NCBI GenBank assembly: GCA_947488765.1
Contig: CANLAE010000003.1
Span: forward strand, 1 to 64,000
DNA length: 64,000 nucleotides
Source: Chitinophagaceae bacterium
GTDB lineage: Bacteria; Bacteroidota; Bacteroidia; Chitinophagales; Chitinophagaceae
Reading direction: 5' to 3'
Positions 19,222 through 28,642 of the stretch are shown one piece after another. Every line of letters begins with the position of its first letter. Within the stretch, counting starts at the first letter, position 1. Made by a program: the position numbers and the translations under genes. The notes beneath the pieces were generated by a model that worked only from the letters and a program-made list of their open reading frames with translations, ran no database searches and had not been told where the DNA came from.

Positions 19222-19941
19222 TTAAAAGTTCAATTTTTTGCTGATTTGCATCATATCTTCCAAATGCAGTTGCATTGCTTTTTCGGCGGCAGCAACATCT
19301 TTCAAAATTATGGCATCCAAAATATTTTTATGTTCTTCAATTGCTTTTGTACTTCTATCAACTCCGCATGTTTTACTATCTACAATATTTCTTATCAAAT
19401 CCGGAACTACAATTAACATCATACTTTCAATGACTTGATTTTTTGTAGCTGCCGCAATTTTCAAATGAAAAAACATATCATCTTCAAAGGCGGCAAGACC
19501 CAATTCAGCTTTTTTTTCATGTTCAATAAGTGCAATTTGTAATTCAGCAAGATCATCATCGGTTCTTCGGACTGCAGCTAATTTTACTGCATTTATTTCC
19601 ATGTAAAAGCGTGCTTCTAATAATGCACCAAAATCGTCTTTATTTAGGTTAATTACATCAGTCAATAAACTATCTAATATTTTAATGCTTAGACCAGCGA
19701 CATAAGTTCCACTTTGAGGAGAAGTTTTAAGCAAACCAAAGAACTCCAATTTCATGATTGCTTCCCTCACATATCCACGTCCCACCCCAAAATTTTCTGC
19801 TAGTAATCTTTCTGCGGGTAAGCGATCTCCCGGCTTCAATTTTCCGTTGGTGATTAATTGTTTTATTTGTCGGATAATAGCTTCCACTGGACTTTCCAGG
19901 TACTTATCGGCAATTGATTCAATTAAAATAGAAGCTTCCAT
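19222..19941 (-). CDS. FadR-subfamily GntR transcriptional regulator of the alginate operon
   Basis: With start ATG 19941 the protein has 239 residues: an N-terminal winged helix (about 12-78, GKLKPGDRLPAERLLAENFGVGRGYVREAIMKLE) and an all-helical FCD ligand domain with spaced Asp/His residues fitting its metal site. The longer frame to 20019 would run through the operator palindrome and is rejected. It is first in the minus-strand run, 37 bp before susC, with two operator sites just upstream, so autoregulation and repression of the whole locus are likely. The ligand is probably a uronate breakdown intermediate (inferred). Confidence 0.88.
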   Translation of the reverse strand: MEASILIESIADKYLESPVEAIIRQIKQLITNGKLKPGDRLPAERLLAENFGVGRGYVREAIMKLEFFGLLKTSPQSGTYVAGLSIKILDSLLTDVINLNKDDFGALLEARFYMEINAVKLAAVRRTDDDLAELQIALIEHEKKAELGLAAFEDDMFFHLKIAAATKNQVIESMMLIVVPDLIRNIVDSKTCGVDRSTKAIEEHKNILDAIILKDVAAAEKAMQLHLEDMMQISKKLNF

Positions 19942-19954
19942 GCAATCGTTTTGT

Positions 19955-19998
19955 ACACTAATATTGGTAAACCAAAATTGGTAGACCAATATTAGTGT
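19955..19998. promoter_or_regulatory. Double GntR/FadR-type operator, 44-bp palindrome
   Basis: Two 12-bp sites, TTGGTAAACCAA (19964-19975) and TTGGTAGACCAA (19978-19989), lie 14 bp apart centre to centre. They are enclosed by perfect 14-bp arms, ACACTAATATTGGT (19955-19968) and ACCAATATTAGTGT (19985-19998). The TTGGTnnACCAA form is typical for FadR-subfamily regulators. The block sits 13 bp upstream of the GntR start codon. A lone half-site TTGGTC occurs near 20054. Confidence 0.85.
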
Positions 19999-20105
19999 GT
20001 TTTTTTTATACAAAATCATTTGTTAAAAAAAATATTAACTACATCGTTTTCGTATTGGTCTATTCTTATATGGATATTTACAATTCTATTACGACTAATA
20101 CAATA

Positions 20106-20135
20106 AAAAAAGAGGAATACACATCCCTCTTTTTT
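20106..20135 (-). terminator. Terminator after the second SDR gene
   Basis: AAAAAAGAGG (20106-20115) and CCTCTTTTTT (20126-20135) form a 10-bp hairpin with an A/T tract on each side, 27 bp beyond the SDR stop. It separates the kduI-SDR unit from the GntR-susCD unit. Confidence 0.75.
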
Positions 20136-20161
20136 TATCATTTTTTTGTATCTAATTCATA

Positions 20162-20983
20162 CTAAACCCCACCAAAAATACTAAAGCCACCATCTACACA
20201 AATCATAGAACCGGTAACAAAAGCACTTGCATCGCTTAACAACCAAACCAAAGCACCTTGTAATTCATCCGGATTTCCAAAACGTTTGAATGGTGTTTGT
20301 TTGATTACAGCCTCACCTCTTTCAGTGTATCCTCCTTCCTTTTTAGTAAGTAAGTATCGATTTTGTTCAGTTAAAAAAAATCCTGGTGCCAAAGCATTCA
20401 TTCTGATTTTATCACCATAACGATTTGCCATTTCTACCGCAAACCATTGATTGTAACAATCAACAGCAGCCTTACCCATATTATAACCTAATACTTTTGT
20501 AATAGCTCTTTTACTGTTCATTGAAGAAATATTTACAATACTTCCCTTTCCAGAAGCTGCAATTGCTTCTCCAAAAACCTGGGTTGGTATGACGGTTCCC
20601 CATAAATTAATATCTAAGGTCTTTCTCATACCTTCCATATTCATATTAAAAACACTTTCATTGTTTTGCAAAACTCCTTCAGGCATATTTCCTCCGGCTG
20701 CATTTACCAAACCATCTATTTTACCAAAAGCATCCAAAACTTGTTGTTTACATGCTTGTAATTGTGCTTCGTCTAATACATCAGCAACCAAAGCAATTGC
20801 CTTTCCACCTTTTGCATTGATAGCATTGGCACGTTCTTCTGCTACTTCTTTTTTTCTACCTAAAATACCCACTGTACCGCCTGCTTCTACAATTGCGTCT
20901 ATAAAAGCATTTCCTAATATTCCTGTACCGCCTGTTACTACGATTACTTTATTTTCTAAACTATATTTTTCGATGATACTCAT
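20162..20983 (-). CDS. SDR-family oxidoreductase, D-mannonate/fructuronate reductase-like
   Basis: A 273-residue SDR with TGGTGILG (17-24), NAAGGNMPEG, catalytic Ser in NISSMNSKRA and a Tyr-x3-Lys motif seen as YNMGK. Bacteroidota homologues beside KduI are often called D-mannonate oxidoreductase, and the long insertion around NMNMEGMRKTLDINLWG fits that group. It may reduce a keto-uronate from the KduI branch. It lies 108 bp downstream of kduI in the same direction. The exact substrate is uncertain; its sequence differs clearly from the SDR at 4704-5456. Confidence 0.72.
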   Translation of the reverse strand: MSIIEKYSLENKVIVVTGGTGILGNAFIDAIVEAGGTVGILGRKKEVAEERANAINAKGGKAIALVADVLDEAQLQACKQQVLDAFGKIDGLVNAAGGNMPEGVLQNNESVFNMNMEGMRKTLDINLWGTVIPTQVFGEAIAASGKGSIVNISSMNSKRAITKVLGYNMGKAAVDCYNQWFAVEMANRYGDKIRMNALAPGFFLTEQNRYLLTKKEGGYTERGEAVIKQTPFKRFGNPDELQGALVWLLSDASAFVTGSMICVDGGFSIFGGV

Positions 20984-21091
20984 AACTAATTTTATTGGAA
21001 TGAATTTTAATAATTTGTCTATTGTAATGAATAAAAATTAATTAATCCGAATTATAAATCCGCATTAATTAATTTTAATAAATACAAGATT

Positions 21092-21940
21092 TTATAACAA
21101 CGAAATTGCTGGCAAAGGATCTACATCTGCATAATCTTTGTTTTCACCGGCCATTCCCCAAATGAAACTATAATTAGCAGTTCCACAGCCGGAGTGGATG
21201 CTCCATGAAGGAGACAAAACAGCCTGATGATTGGCAATAACAATATTTTTTGTTTCATCTGCAGGTCCCATAAAATGCATTACACGCTGATCTGGAGCAA
21301 CATCAAAGTAAAAATAAACTTCACTTCTTCTATCATGCAAATGACTAGGCATTGTATTCCATACACTTCCGGTAGCTAATACAGTTAAGCCCATAACAAG
21401 CTGACAACTTTGTATGCCTTCTAAATGAATGTATTTATATATAATTCTTTCATTGCAAGTTGCACTGCTTCCCAATGCTACCGGAGAAGCTTCATTCCCT
21501 TTCATTAATCTTGTTGGGTGAGTTACATGAGCCGGTGATGATAATAAATAAAATAAAGCAGGATTGGCTGCATCTTTGCTTACAAAACTTACTTCTTTGC
21601 AACCCATGCCAGCATATATGCAATCGTATTTTTCTAAATCATAAGAAGTACCATCAACTGTTACACTACCACTACCCCCTACATTTATTACACCCAATTC
21701 TCTTCTTTCTAAGAAAAAGCTGCTGCGTAAATTTTGGTAAGTTGGTAAAGCAACTACTTTTTTTGTTGGAATTACAGTTCCAGCAATAAGCCTGTCGTAA
21801 TGGGTGTACGTAAGGTTACAAGTATCAGTAACTGATAAATTCTCTAACAAAAACAACGCTCTTAATTGTGTTGTTGTAAAAGATGGGTACTGCGTTGGAT
21901 GAACTGCATGCACAATGGGCAATGATTGTAATGTTGACAT
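21092..21940 (-). CDS. kduI: 5-dehydro-4-deoxy-D-glucuronate isomerase KduI
   Basis: A 282-residue cupin-fold isomerase. The zinc ligands known from E. coli KduI (His196, His198, Glu203, His245) are present at His200, His202, Glu207 and His249 with identical spacing. It converts the open-chain keto-uronate from lyase products into 2,5-diketo-3-deoxygluconate. Cytoplasmic, no signal peptide. It starts a short unit with the SDR downstream and is divergent from the T9SS protein gene at 22162. Confidence 0.95.
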   Translation of the reverse strand: MSTLQSLPIVHAVHPTQYPSFTTTQLRALFLLENLSVTDTCNLTYTHYDRLIAGTVIPTKKVVALPTYQNLRSSFFLERRELGVINVGGSGSVTVDGTSYDLEKYDCIYAGMGCKEVSFVSKDAANPALFYLLSSPAHVTHPTRLMKGNEASPVALGSSATCNERIIYKYIHLEGIQSCQLVMGLTVLATGSVWNTMPSHLHDRRSEVYFYFDVAPDQRVMHFMGPADETKNIVIANHQAVLSPSWSIHSGCGTANYSFIWGMAGENKDYADVDPLPAISLL

Positions 21941-22054
21941 GAATTGTTTTTTTTAATGAATTACCGAAATGGTACATAGTTGTGCAAGCGATGCAAATGT
22001 ATTATTCGTTTGGAGAATTCAAAAAAAATCTATAAAAAAAAATAAAATAAAAAA

Positions 22055-22084
22055 TTTGACAAACAAAAAAAATATTTACTTTTG
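22055..22084 (+). promoter_or_regulatory. Promoter of the T9SS surface protein gene
   Basis: TTTG (22055-22058), an 18-nt spacer and TACTTTTG (22077-22084) match the Bacteroidota consensus on the plus strand, 78 bp before the start codon at 22162. Confidence 0.7.
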
Positions 22085-22161
22085 TTTCCTCATGCTTTCC
22101 CACCTATTGCACCAATGAAATTGGGCTATATTTAATTTTTAATTTAAAAAACGTTTGTCAG

Positions 22162-24909
22162 ATGAAAAAGGTAATTTCTACTTTTTTGTTTTTTATTGTT
22201 GTAACTCTTGCACATTCACAAACTACTTATTATTGGGTAGGTGGCACAAATGGTGCTTGGGCAACAGCTACCAGCTGGAATACAGCTTTGAATGGAAGTG
22301 GGACATCGAGAAGTTCCAATAGTTCATCAGATATTTTAATTTTTGATGGAAGTAATATTGGTGGTGCATCTGCAACTACGGGTACAATAACACCAAATAA
22401 TCAAGGATCAACATCTTTCGCACAGTTGAAACTACAAAATGGTGCGAATGTTGTATTTCAAAGGTCTGTAACAGGAAGTTCAACCTATACAATTTTGGGA
22501 GAAGGCACTGCAGCTGATGATTTTACAATAGATGCAACCAGTTCATTAAAAATAACTTCCTCAATTGCAGGATATGGTTTTACAGTTCAATTAGGAAATA
22601 CAACATTCAACACACCTTCCGGTAAAATTTTTGGTACTATAAGAGTCGATGACGGAGGATTAGCATCTACTTGCAGACTGATAGATTCTAGCGCGATTAG
22701 TTCATTGGTATTTGCAAATGGATCTAATTTATACTTATATAACAGAAGTTCAACATCGGCATACGCATTTGGAACTAGCTCTACCCCAAAATCTACAAAT
22801 TACAGTTTCAAATTTCAAGCAGGGTCAAATTTTATCTACCAAGGTACAGCAAAAGTATTTGCAACTATGGCTACCGATTATTTCTTTGATTTTGACAAAG
22901 GAAGTAATGTAATATTAGAAGCAACACCCCCCAACCTATTTTCAAACCACAGTTTTGCAAATGTTATTGTAAGAAACAATCAAACAATAACTTTAGACGG
23001 GAACCCTTATATCATAGATACTTTAACTATCAATACGGGAAGTACATTATTAATAAAATCTACTGGCAATACCAACATTACAGGAAGCATTATCAACAAT
23101 GGCACTTTTGGAAGTGCAGGAACAGGAGCTACTTCATCTGCACTTTTAATGGTTGGAACAACACCTCAAAGTATTGGTGGCACAGGAACATATAATGCAA
23201 TTGGAGCTTTACAAATTGCTGCAGATGCTGATGTTACATTGAATGCAAATATTACATTAAATGGAACTTCAACTTCAAGTATCGTAGGTAAATTAAATGC
23301 ACAAACTTATTCTATTACCGGACCTTATACAAGTTCTTATAATATCAGAACAGCTTCTAATGTAACTACAGCAGGTTGCAATACTTCAGCAGATGGTTAT
23401 AGCGTTACTTTACCAACAGCCGTATATACTTCAGGTGTAAATACTGCAAATGCAGTAGCGGGTGTATTGGTTTCAGGACCTGATTTTCAACCAAATACTT
23501 ATATTATAGGTACAAGTTCCGGTACTAGTACAATTACCCTTTCTAAACCAGCTTATACAAGAAGTGCTGTGGGTACAGTATCTGTTACATTAAGTAATAA
23601 TGGTGGTACACTTTCTACAGCTAATACAGCAGGGTTAGATGGTACAATCACATCTTCCTTAAAGAGAACTTTTGGAGTTGGTACAAATTATATTTTTAAT
23701 GCTGCAACCACCACTCCTTTTTCTGATAGTGCTTATTTAAATCCTATGGGTAATGTAACTTTTAATGCTCCTGTTACTACCAACAGAACCCAAAATGTTA
23801 CAGGTGTATTAACACTCAATAGTGGCAACTTAATAGTAAGACCAACTGATACTTTAATTATTCAAACTACTGGAAGTGTTGCTGGCGCAAGTGCTTCAAA
23901 ATATATTGCCTTACAAAAAAATACCACTTCAGTTGGGGTTTTAAGGATGAATGGCGTAACTGGTTCTAGAGTTTTTCCTATAGGTAGTGAAACAAAATAT
24001 TTACCTGTAACAATTACTCCAACCACAACTGACTCAGTTGCTGTAAGTATTTTTGAAGGAGCAACTGTAGATGGCACTCCAGGTGGAACTGCAATGAATG
24101 CAACTCAAAAAGCAAGAATTGTAGACGCAATTTGGACAATCAACAGAATTTCTCCTAATTCAGATGCATGCGGTGTTATTACAAGTTGGACAGCAGCTTT
24201 AGAAGGCTCTTTATTTAGTAACTATGCAAACAGTGAAATAGGCATTAGCAGATACAGTGGAACTGCTTGGACAAATGCAGCAGGTGCAGGTGATAACGCT
24301 GCTAATACAGCTACAAATAATACATTCACTTCTTTTGGATCATTTGGTGTTGGTAAAGTTGGAACAACTTTACCTGTAAAAATTTCTAGCTTTAACGCCA
24401 TTCAAGAACAAGGTAAAATTAAATTAACTTGGAATGTAAGCTCAGAAATAAATGTATCAAATTACACTATTGAAAAATCTACTGATGGTGTTCAATTTAA
24501 TACATTATCAACTTTAAATGCAAACAACAATCAAAACTACACTAGTTATGATTTTGCTCCTGCTTCAATTAATTATTACAGAATAAAAGTTGTAGAGAAC
24601 AATAACAGCAATAGCTACAGCAGTATTGTAAAAATTAAAATAAGTTCAATTAAAGCTGAATTGGTAGTTTATCCAAATCCTATTGTAAATAATCAATTCA
24701 GTGTTCAATTAAGCAATATAGCAAAAGGAAAAACGGATGTTGTTATTTACAACAACATTGGCCAACAGGTATTTTCTAAATCGATTCTATCTGAAGCTGG
24801 AAGTCAAACACAGTATATTTCTCTTCCTACATCTATTTCAAAAGGATTGTACAAATTGGTAATCACTAATAATGAAACCAAATTGCAACAAACATTATTG
24901 ATGCAATAA
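22162..24909 (+). CDS. Large T9SS-exported surface protein, function unknown
   Basis: A 915-residue protein. Signal peptide (1-19), a Ser/Thr/Gly/Asn-rich beta-repeat body (about 20-700) beginning TYYWVGGTNGAWATATSWNT, a fibronectin-like region (LPVKISSFNAIQEQGKIKLTWNV, about 735-825) and a T9SS C-terminal domain with VVYPNPIVNN (about 833-915). Part of the body (VSGPDFQPNTYIIGTSSGTSTITLS) resembles the module inserted in the SusD of this window. It is probably a surface adhesin or matrix protein. No enzymatic motif was recognised. It is the only plus-strand gene in the central part of the window. Confidence 0.8.
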   Translation: MKKVISTFLFFIVVTLAHSQTTYYWVGGTNGAWATATSWNTALNGSGTSRSSNSSSDILIFDGSNIGGASATTGTITPNNQGSTSFAQLKLQNGANVVFQRSVTGSSTYTILGEGTAADDFTIDATSSLKITSSIAGYGFTVQLGNTTFNTPSGKIFGTIRVDDGGLASTCRLIDSSAISSLVFANGSNLYLYNRSSTSAYAFGTSSTPKSTNYSFKFQAGSNFIYQGTAKVFATMATDYFFDFDKGSNVILEATPPNLFSNHSFANVIVRNNQTITLDGNPYIIDTLTINTGSTLLIKSTGNTNITGSIINNGTFGSAGTGATSSALLMVGTTPQSIGGTGTYNAIGALQIAADADVTLNANITLNGTSTSSIVGKLNAQTYSITGPYTSSYNIRTASNVTTAGCNTSADGYSVTLPTAVYTSGVNTANAVAGVLVSGPDFQPNTYIIGTSSGTSTITLSKPAYTRSAVGTVSVTLSNNGGTLSTANTAGLDGTITSSLKRTFGVGTNYIFNAATTTPFSDSAYLNPMGNVTFNAPVTTNRTQNVTGVLTLNSGNLIVRPTDTLIIQTTGSVAGASASKYIALQKNTTSVGVLRMNGVTGSRVFPIGSETKYLPVTITPTTTDSVAVSIFEGATVDGTPGGTAMNATQKARIVDAIWTINRISPNSDACGVITSWTAALEGSLFSNYANSEIGISRYSGTAWTNAAGAGDNAANTATNNTFTSFGSFGVGKVGTTLPVKISSFNAIQEQGKIKLTWNVSSEINVSNYTIEKSTDGVQFNTLSTLNANNNQNYTSYDFAPASINYYRIKVVENNNSNSYSSIVKIKISSIKAELVVYPNPIVNNQFSVQLSNIAKGKTDVVIYNNIGQQVFSKSILSEAGSQTQYISLPTSISKGLYKLVITNNETKLQQTLLMQ

Positions 24910-24930
24910 TTATAAAAAACATCACATAAA

Positions 24931-24968
24931 AAATCCCGATTGTTTTTACAGCAATCGGGATTTTTTTT
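24931..24968. terminator. Strong bidirectional terminator
   Basis: AATCCCGATTG and CAATCGGGATT pair perfectly (11 bp) around a 9-nt loop, with A and T tracts on both sides. It lies between the convergent T9SS gene and the alpha-2-macroglobulin gene. Confidence 0.9.
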
Positions 24969-24986
24969 AGCCAAGGTTGTCAATGA

Positions 24987-27269
24987 TTATTTTTCTTGAA
25001 CCATAATATTGATTCCTTCACTATGACTTTTGAATTCCGGTGCATACATACATTGTATGGAAGCTATACCAACACTAAACTTACCTGTATGTGTTACATA
25101 CAAAGGATATTCAAAAAAATATGTTCCTTTTTCTAAGTAATCAATAAAGAAATTAGTACTTGCATCTTTTATTACTTCGTAGTAGCCCAATCCATCTTGC
25201 TGTTTGTAATTACTCAAAATATTTAAAGGCTCTGTAGCACTTGCACGCATGTCTTTTAAATGAAGGTATTCCATTGTTCTGTCGCTTTTTAATTCAATGC
25301 GAACAACAATTTTATCTCCCACTTTTAAACCATCATTTGTATTGATTAATTGTAAAACTGTTCCTTGATTATTTTTCTTTTCAAGGAAATATTTTTTCTT
25401 CAAACTCAATGGGCTCGATACTTCTGTGGTTTTATCCATGTCTTCAAAATACTGCCAGTAAACCGAGCCAAATGATGGTGCTGATTGTTGAACAGCTGTT
25501 TTATTGATTTGACTGATGGTAATATTACCCATATTTGCATTGACTTTATCCCCTGCAATTCTTTGTTTGATGTAATCAGTATTGCCTGCTGCTGAAGTTT
25601 GATTTTTGATAACCAGATTGCCTAATTTAATTTGTGTTTGCTGATTATTATTTATCCAGCTATTACCCGAATTCAGCAATGCATAACAAGCATCGGCAGT
25701 TGCAACAGTTGTTTGCCAATTATTGGTTTGTTTGTTTAAAATAAGCCATTTTTTTGCAGCATCAATTTTATTATTGATATCGCTTAATACTTTATTTGAA
25801 GCTACTTCATTTAAAAATTCAATCATCAAACTTTGATGTTCTATTGGAGATGCGTACCAAAAAAAGGTGGTTCTTTGCTTCCAATATAAAGTGCCATTTG
25901 TAGTATCTTCTATTGCATTTTCTAAAATAGATGGCAGCATATTTACATTAACAAATCTCGTTTCGTTATTGCGATAAAAAGTTAATCCAATCAACGCTGT
26001 ATTATAAGAATTTTGTTTTTTCCAATATTGCTTTGCCTGATTGTAATAATACAGATAAGCTTCTGTTTTTTTGCTGTCATCTGCATAAAACCTTTTCATG
26101 TATAAATACTGAATTTGAGTAGCAAATAAATTATTCTTATTTAAATCAATTTTATTTTTTTTCAACCAATTGTAATCATTGGTGGTTTGTATATCCAAAT
26201 ATTCCAAAGCTTTATCTACAAGGGCTTCCAGGTTATCAATTTGATCATCGGTAAGTGCATTTATTTTTTTTAATTTACCAATACCAATCAAAATATAATT
26301 GGTGATATATCGGTTTTCATTACCACCTTTAAACCATGCAAAACCTCCGTTGTTTGTTTGTAGTTGTTTCAACTTTTCTATCAATGCATCAATATTGCTA
26401 GTCATTTTTCCTAAGTCAAAAAGCAAGGCAATATTTTTTTGATTTTCTTGTTCAGTTTTTGCATTCAATACCCAAGGTGTTTCCTGCAATAATATTTGTT
26501 TCAGTTCTTCATTTTTCTGAAGATTTGATTTCAACATTGAAGTATCATTTTTCCAACGATCTATTACTTTTTTGATAGTTGCATTTTTATTTACAATGTT
26601 TGCTGCGAGGGCATTTGCGAACATTCTATTAAATATTTGTTCGGAACATTCGTAGGGATGTACCATTAAATATGGCAAAGCCTGTACTACATTCCATATT
26701 GGATTGGAAGTATTATCAACCGTAACACTTTCATGCACCAATGATTCACTTTTATTGTTCAATAGTTTTTCAAACACAAATGATTTTTCTATTTCACTGG
26801 GCTTTAAATACAATGGCAACGATTCTGTAACCAACATTCTATTGGTTAATACCGGAACAATATTTTCTTCGCCATCACCATAATTTCCTGCTTTTGCTAT
26901 CACTCGCCAAGTAAGTGGTTTGTTAAAATTGTATGGTATTTGTATAGGAAATTTTACTATAGTAATTTGTTGTGCATTTGCAGTAAAATATTGCGTTGGA
27001 AAACTGTTTTGAAACCAACCATCCACACTCACACCTGTGGTTGCATCTAACAATTCTAAAGTACATTGTCCGGTTAATTCTTTGTCACCAAGATTAGCAA
27101 TTTTAGCAACAATTTCAAGGTTATCTCCTTCTCTCAAAAACCTTGGTAGGCTTGTTTTAACAGAAAGTATATTGTTACTAATCGTTTTTAATAAGGTATC
27201 ATTTTTTTGTGCAAAAACATTGTCGAACAATAATAAAAAGAGACAACAAACTAATACTTTACGAAGCAT
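24987..27269 (-). CDS. Short alpha-2-macroglobulin-like protein with thioester-type motif
   Basis: A 760-residue exported protein (signal peptide 1-20). It starts directly with a beta domain like the A2M-type MG domain (about 35-150), followed by helical thioester-domain-like repeats (about 190-560) and a C-terminal receptor-binding-like beta domain (about 640-750). The segment PYECSEQ (Cys208 to Gln211) retains the C-x-E-Q thioester pattern. Bacterial A2Ms usually exceed 1,500 residues and carry MG1-MG6 plus a bait region, which are absent here. A full signal peptide argues for a genuine short form rather than a fragment. Protease trapping in the periplasm is the family role; without the bait region the role here is uncertain. 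Confidence 0.8.
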   Translation of the reverse strand: MLRKVLVCCLFLLLFDNVFAQKNDTLLKTISNNILSVKTSLPRFLREGDNLEIVAKIANLGDKELTGQCTLELLDATTGVSVDGWFQNSFPTQYFTANAQQITIVKFPIQIPYNFNKPLTWRVIAKAGNYGDGEENIVPVLTNRMLVTESLPLYLKPSEIEKSFVFEKLLNNKSESLVHESVTVDNTSNPIWNVVQALPYLMVHPYECSEQIFNRMFANALAANIVNKNATIKKVIDRWKNDTSMLKSNLQKNEELKQILLQETPWVLNAKTEQENQKNIALLFDLGKMTSNIDALIEKLKQLQTNNGGFAWFKGGNENRYITNYILIGIGKLKKINALTDDQIDNLEALVDKALEYLDIQTTNDYNWLKKNKIDLNKNNLFATQIQYLYMKRFYADDSKKTEAYLYYYNQAKQYWKKQNSYNTALIGLTFYRNNETRFVNVNMLPSILENAIEDTTNGTLYWKQRTTFFWYASPIEHQSLMIEFLNEVASNKVLSDINNKIDAAKKWLILNKQTNNWQTTVATADACYALLNSGNSWINNNQQTQIKLGNLVIKNQTSAAGNTDYIKQRIAGDKVNANMGNITISQINKTAVQQSAPSFGSVYWQYFEDMDKTTEVSSPLSLKKKYFLEKKNNQGTVLQLINTNDGLKVGDKIVVRIELKSDRTMEYLHLKDMRASATEPLNILSNYKQQDGLGYYEVIKDASTNFFIDYLEKGTYFFEYPLYVTHTGKFSVGIASIQCMYAPEFKSHSEGINIMVQEK

Positions 27270-27338
27270 AAGTGAAAATTTATAAATGAAAATAAAACCT
27301 TTCGTCCGTATTCATATAAAACCTATAGTAACTAGATA

Positions 27339-27370
27339 AAGAATGCCCCTGAAAATTCAGAGGCATTCTT
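27339..27370 (-). terminator. Hairpin after sucD
   Basis: AAGAATGCCCCTGA (27339-27352) and TCAGAGGCATTCTT (27357-27370) pair over 14 positions with one C-A mismatch. It lies 20 bp beyond the sucD stop; the following T tract is short. Confidence 0.6.
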
Positions 27371-27389
27371 ATTCAAATATTATTCGAAA

Positions 27390-28265
27390 TTATTTTTTAG
27401 CTAATTCCGCAGCCATAGTTTTACCAATATCTGCAGGGCTTGCAACTACTGCAATACCACATTCTGCCATGATTTTCATTTTAGCAGCTGCAGTGTCATC
27501 AGCACCACCAACAATAGCACCTGCATGTCCCATTCTGCGACCCGGAGGAGCAGTTTGGCCAGCAATAAAACCTACAACTGGTTTCGTTTTATTGTCTTTA
27601 ATCCAACGAGCAGCATCAGCTTCCATGCTACCACCAATTTCACCAATCATAATGATGCCATCCGTTTCAGGATCTTCCATTAATAATTTAACTGCTTCTA
27701 CAGTTGGTGTTCCAATAATTGGATCTCCACCAATACCAATTGCCGTGCTTATTCCTAAACCAGCTTTTACAGCTTGATCTGCAGCTTCATAAGTCAATGT
27801 TCCGCTTTTGCTTACAATTCCGATACGACCTTTCTTAAATATAAATCCTGGCATAATGCCAACCTTTGCTTCTTCGGCAGTAATAACACCCGGACAATTT
27901 GGTCCAATTAATCTGGTAGTTTTTCCTTCTAAATAATTTTTCACTTTCACCATATCTTGCACCGGGATTCCTTCTGTAATGCATACTACCAAAGCAATTC
28001 CTGCATCAGCAGCTTCCATAATTGCATCAGCAGCAAAAGCAGGAGGTACAAAAATGATACTTACATCAGCACCAGTATTTTTTACAGCATCTGCAACAGT
28101 ATTGAAAACAGGTCTTTCTAAATGTAAGGTGCCACCTTTATTAGGTGTAACTCCACCAACTACATTTGTTCCGTATTCAATCATTTGAGAAGCATGGAAA
28201 GTTCCTTCTGTTCCTGTAAATCCTTGAACTAAAATTTTTGAGTTTTTATTTACTAATACTGCCAT
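27390..28265 (-). CDS. sucD: Succinyl-CoA synthetase alpha subunit SucD
   Basis: A 291-residue TCA-cycle enzyme subunit. N-terminal CoA-binding Rossmann domain with [11 protein letters not shown], central [20 protein letters not shown], and the phosphohistidine segment [13 protein letters not shown]. Length is normal (about 290). The beta subunit SucC is not adjacent, which is common in Bacteroidota. A housekeeping gene, unrelated to the polysaccharide loci. Confidence 0.97.
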   Translation of the reverse strand: MAVLVNKNSKILVQGFTGTEGTFHASQMIEYGTNVVGGVTPNKGGTLHLERPVFNTVADAVKNTGADVSIIFVPPAFAADAIMEAADAGIALVVCITEGIPVQDMVKVKNYLEGKTTRLIGPNCPGVITAEEAKVGIMPGFIFKKGRIGIVSKSGTLTYEAADQAVKAGLGISTAIGIGGDPIIGTPTVEAVKLLMEDPETDGIIMIGEIGGSMEADAARWIKDNKTKPVVGFIAGQTAPPGRRMGHAGAIVGGADDTAAAKMKIMAECGIAVVASPADIGKTMAAELAKK

Positions 28266-28366
28266 AAATATTTTTTAAAGTGTCGCAAAAATAGGTGAAA
28301 CAGATTGATAAATTCAAGTAGTTTATTAATAGAGAACGTAAAAAGAAAATGTTTCATTAAAATAAT

Positions 28367-28398
28367 TTTGGCTTAAAATATTTAGACCTCTATATTTG
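28367..28398 (+). promoter_or_regulatory. Promoter of tRNA-Glu
   Basis: TTTG (28367-28370), a 20-nt spacer and TATATTTG (28391-28398) followed by CAACCCG. The -7 box and start region match the tandem promoters at 119-241. Confidence 0.75.
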
Positions 28399-28414
28399 CA
28401 ACCCGATTAACAAC

Positions 28415-28486
28415 GGAGCGTTGGTCAAGGGGTTAAGACGCCTCCCTTTCACGGAGGAATCACGGGTTCGATTCCCGTACGCTCTA
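28415..28486 (+). tRNA. tRNA-Glu (TTC)
   Basis: A 72-nt cloverleaf. Acceptor arms GGAGCGT and ACGCTCT pair with one terminal G-T wobble. The anticodon stem CCTCC/GGAGG encloses the loop CTTTCAC, anticodon TTC at 28448-28450. The T-arm has GGTTCGATTCC. CCA is not encoded. It is followed by a strong hairpin terminator. Confidence 0.95.
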
Positions 28487-28510
28487 CTAGAAATCCTTAA
28501 AACAATTTCA

Positions 28511-28548
28511 AAACGCTGTAAACTAAATGTTTTACAGCGTTTTTTTTT
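28511..28548 (+). terminator. Terminator after tRNA-Glu
   Basis: AACGCTGTAAA (28512-28522) and TTTACAGCGTT (28531-28541) form an 11-bp perfect stem with 8-nt loop, followed by eight T. Confidence 0.9.
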
Positions 28549-28585
28549 GTGACTATCCCAAAAAGTCCATTAAATCTTATTCTTT

Positions 28586-28642
28586 CAGTGACCTATTTGT
28601 AAAATCCGGCTAAACTGACCCAATGCAGTGACATTTGGACCA
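28586..28642. mobile_element. Possible vestigial IS21-type end
   Basis: Between the tRNA terminator and the HTCS gene lies a non-AT-rich stretch with repeated CAGTGACC, ACTGACCC and CAGTGACA elements. Such spaced GTCACTG/GTCAGT repeats resemble the multiple end repeats of IS21-family elements. No transposase is present and no second end was found, so this is a weak call. Confidence 0.3.

Noticed and set aside
19942-20019. Upstream extension of the GntR regulator
   Set aside because: The extra codons run through the 44-bp operator palindrome and lack similarity to the family; the ATG at 19941 is preferred.
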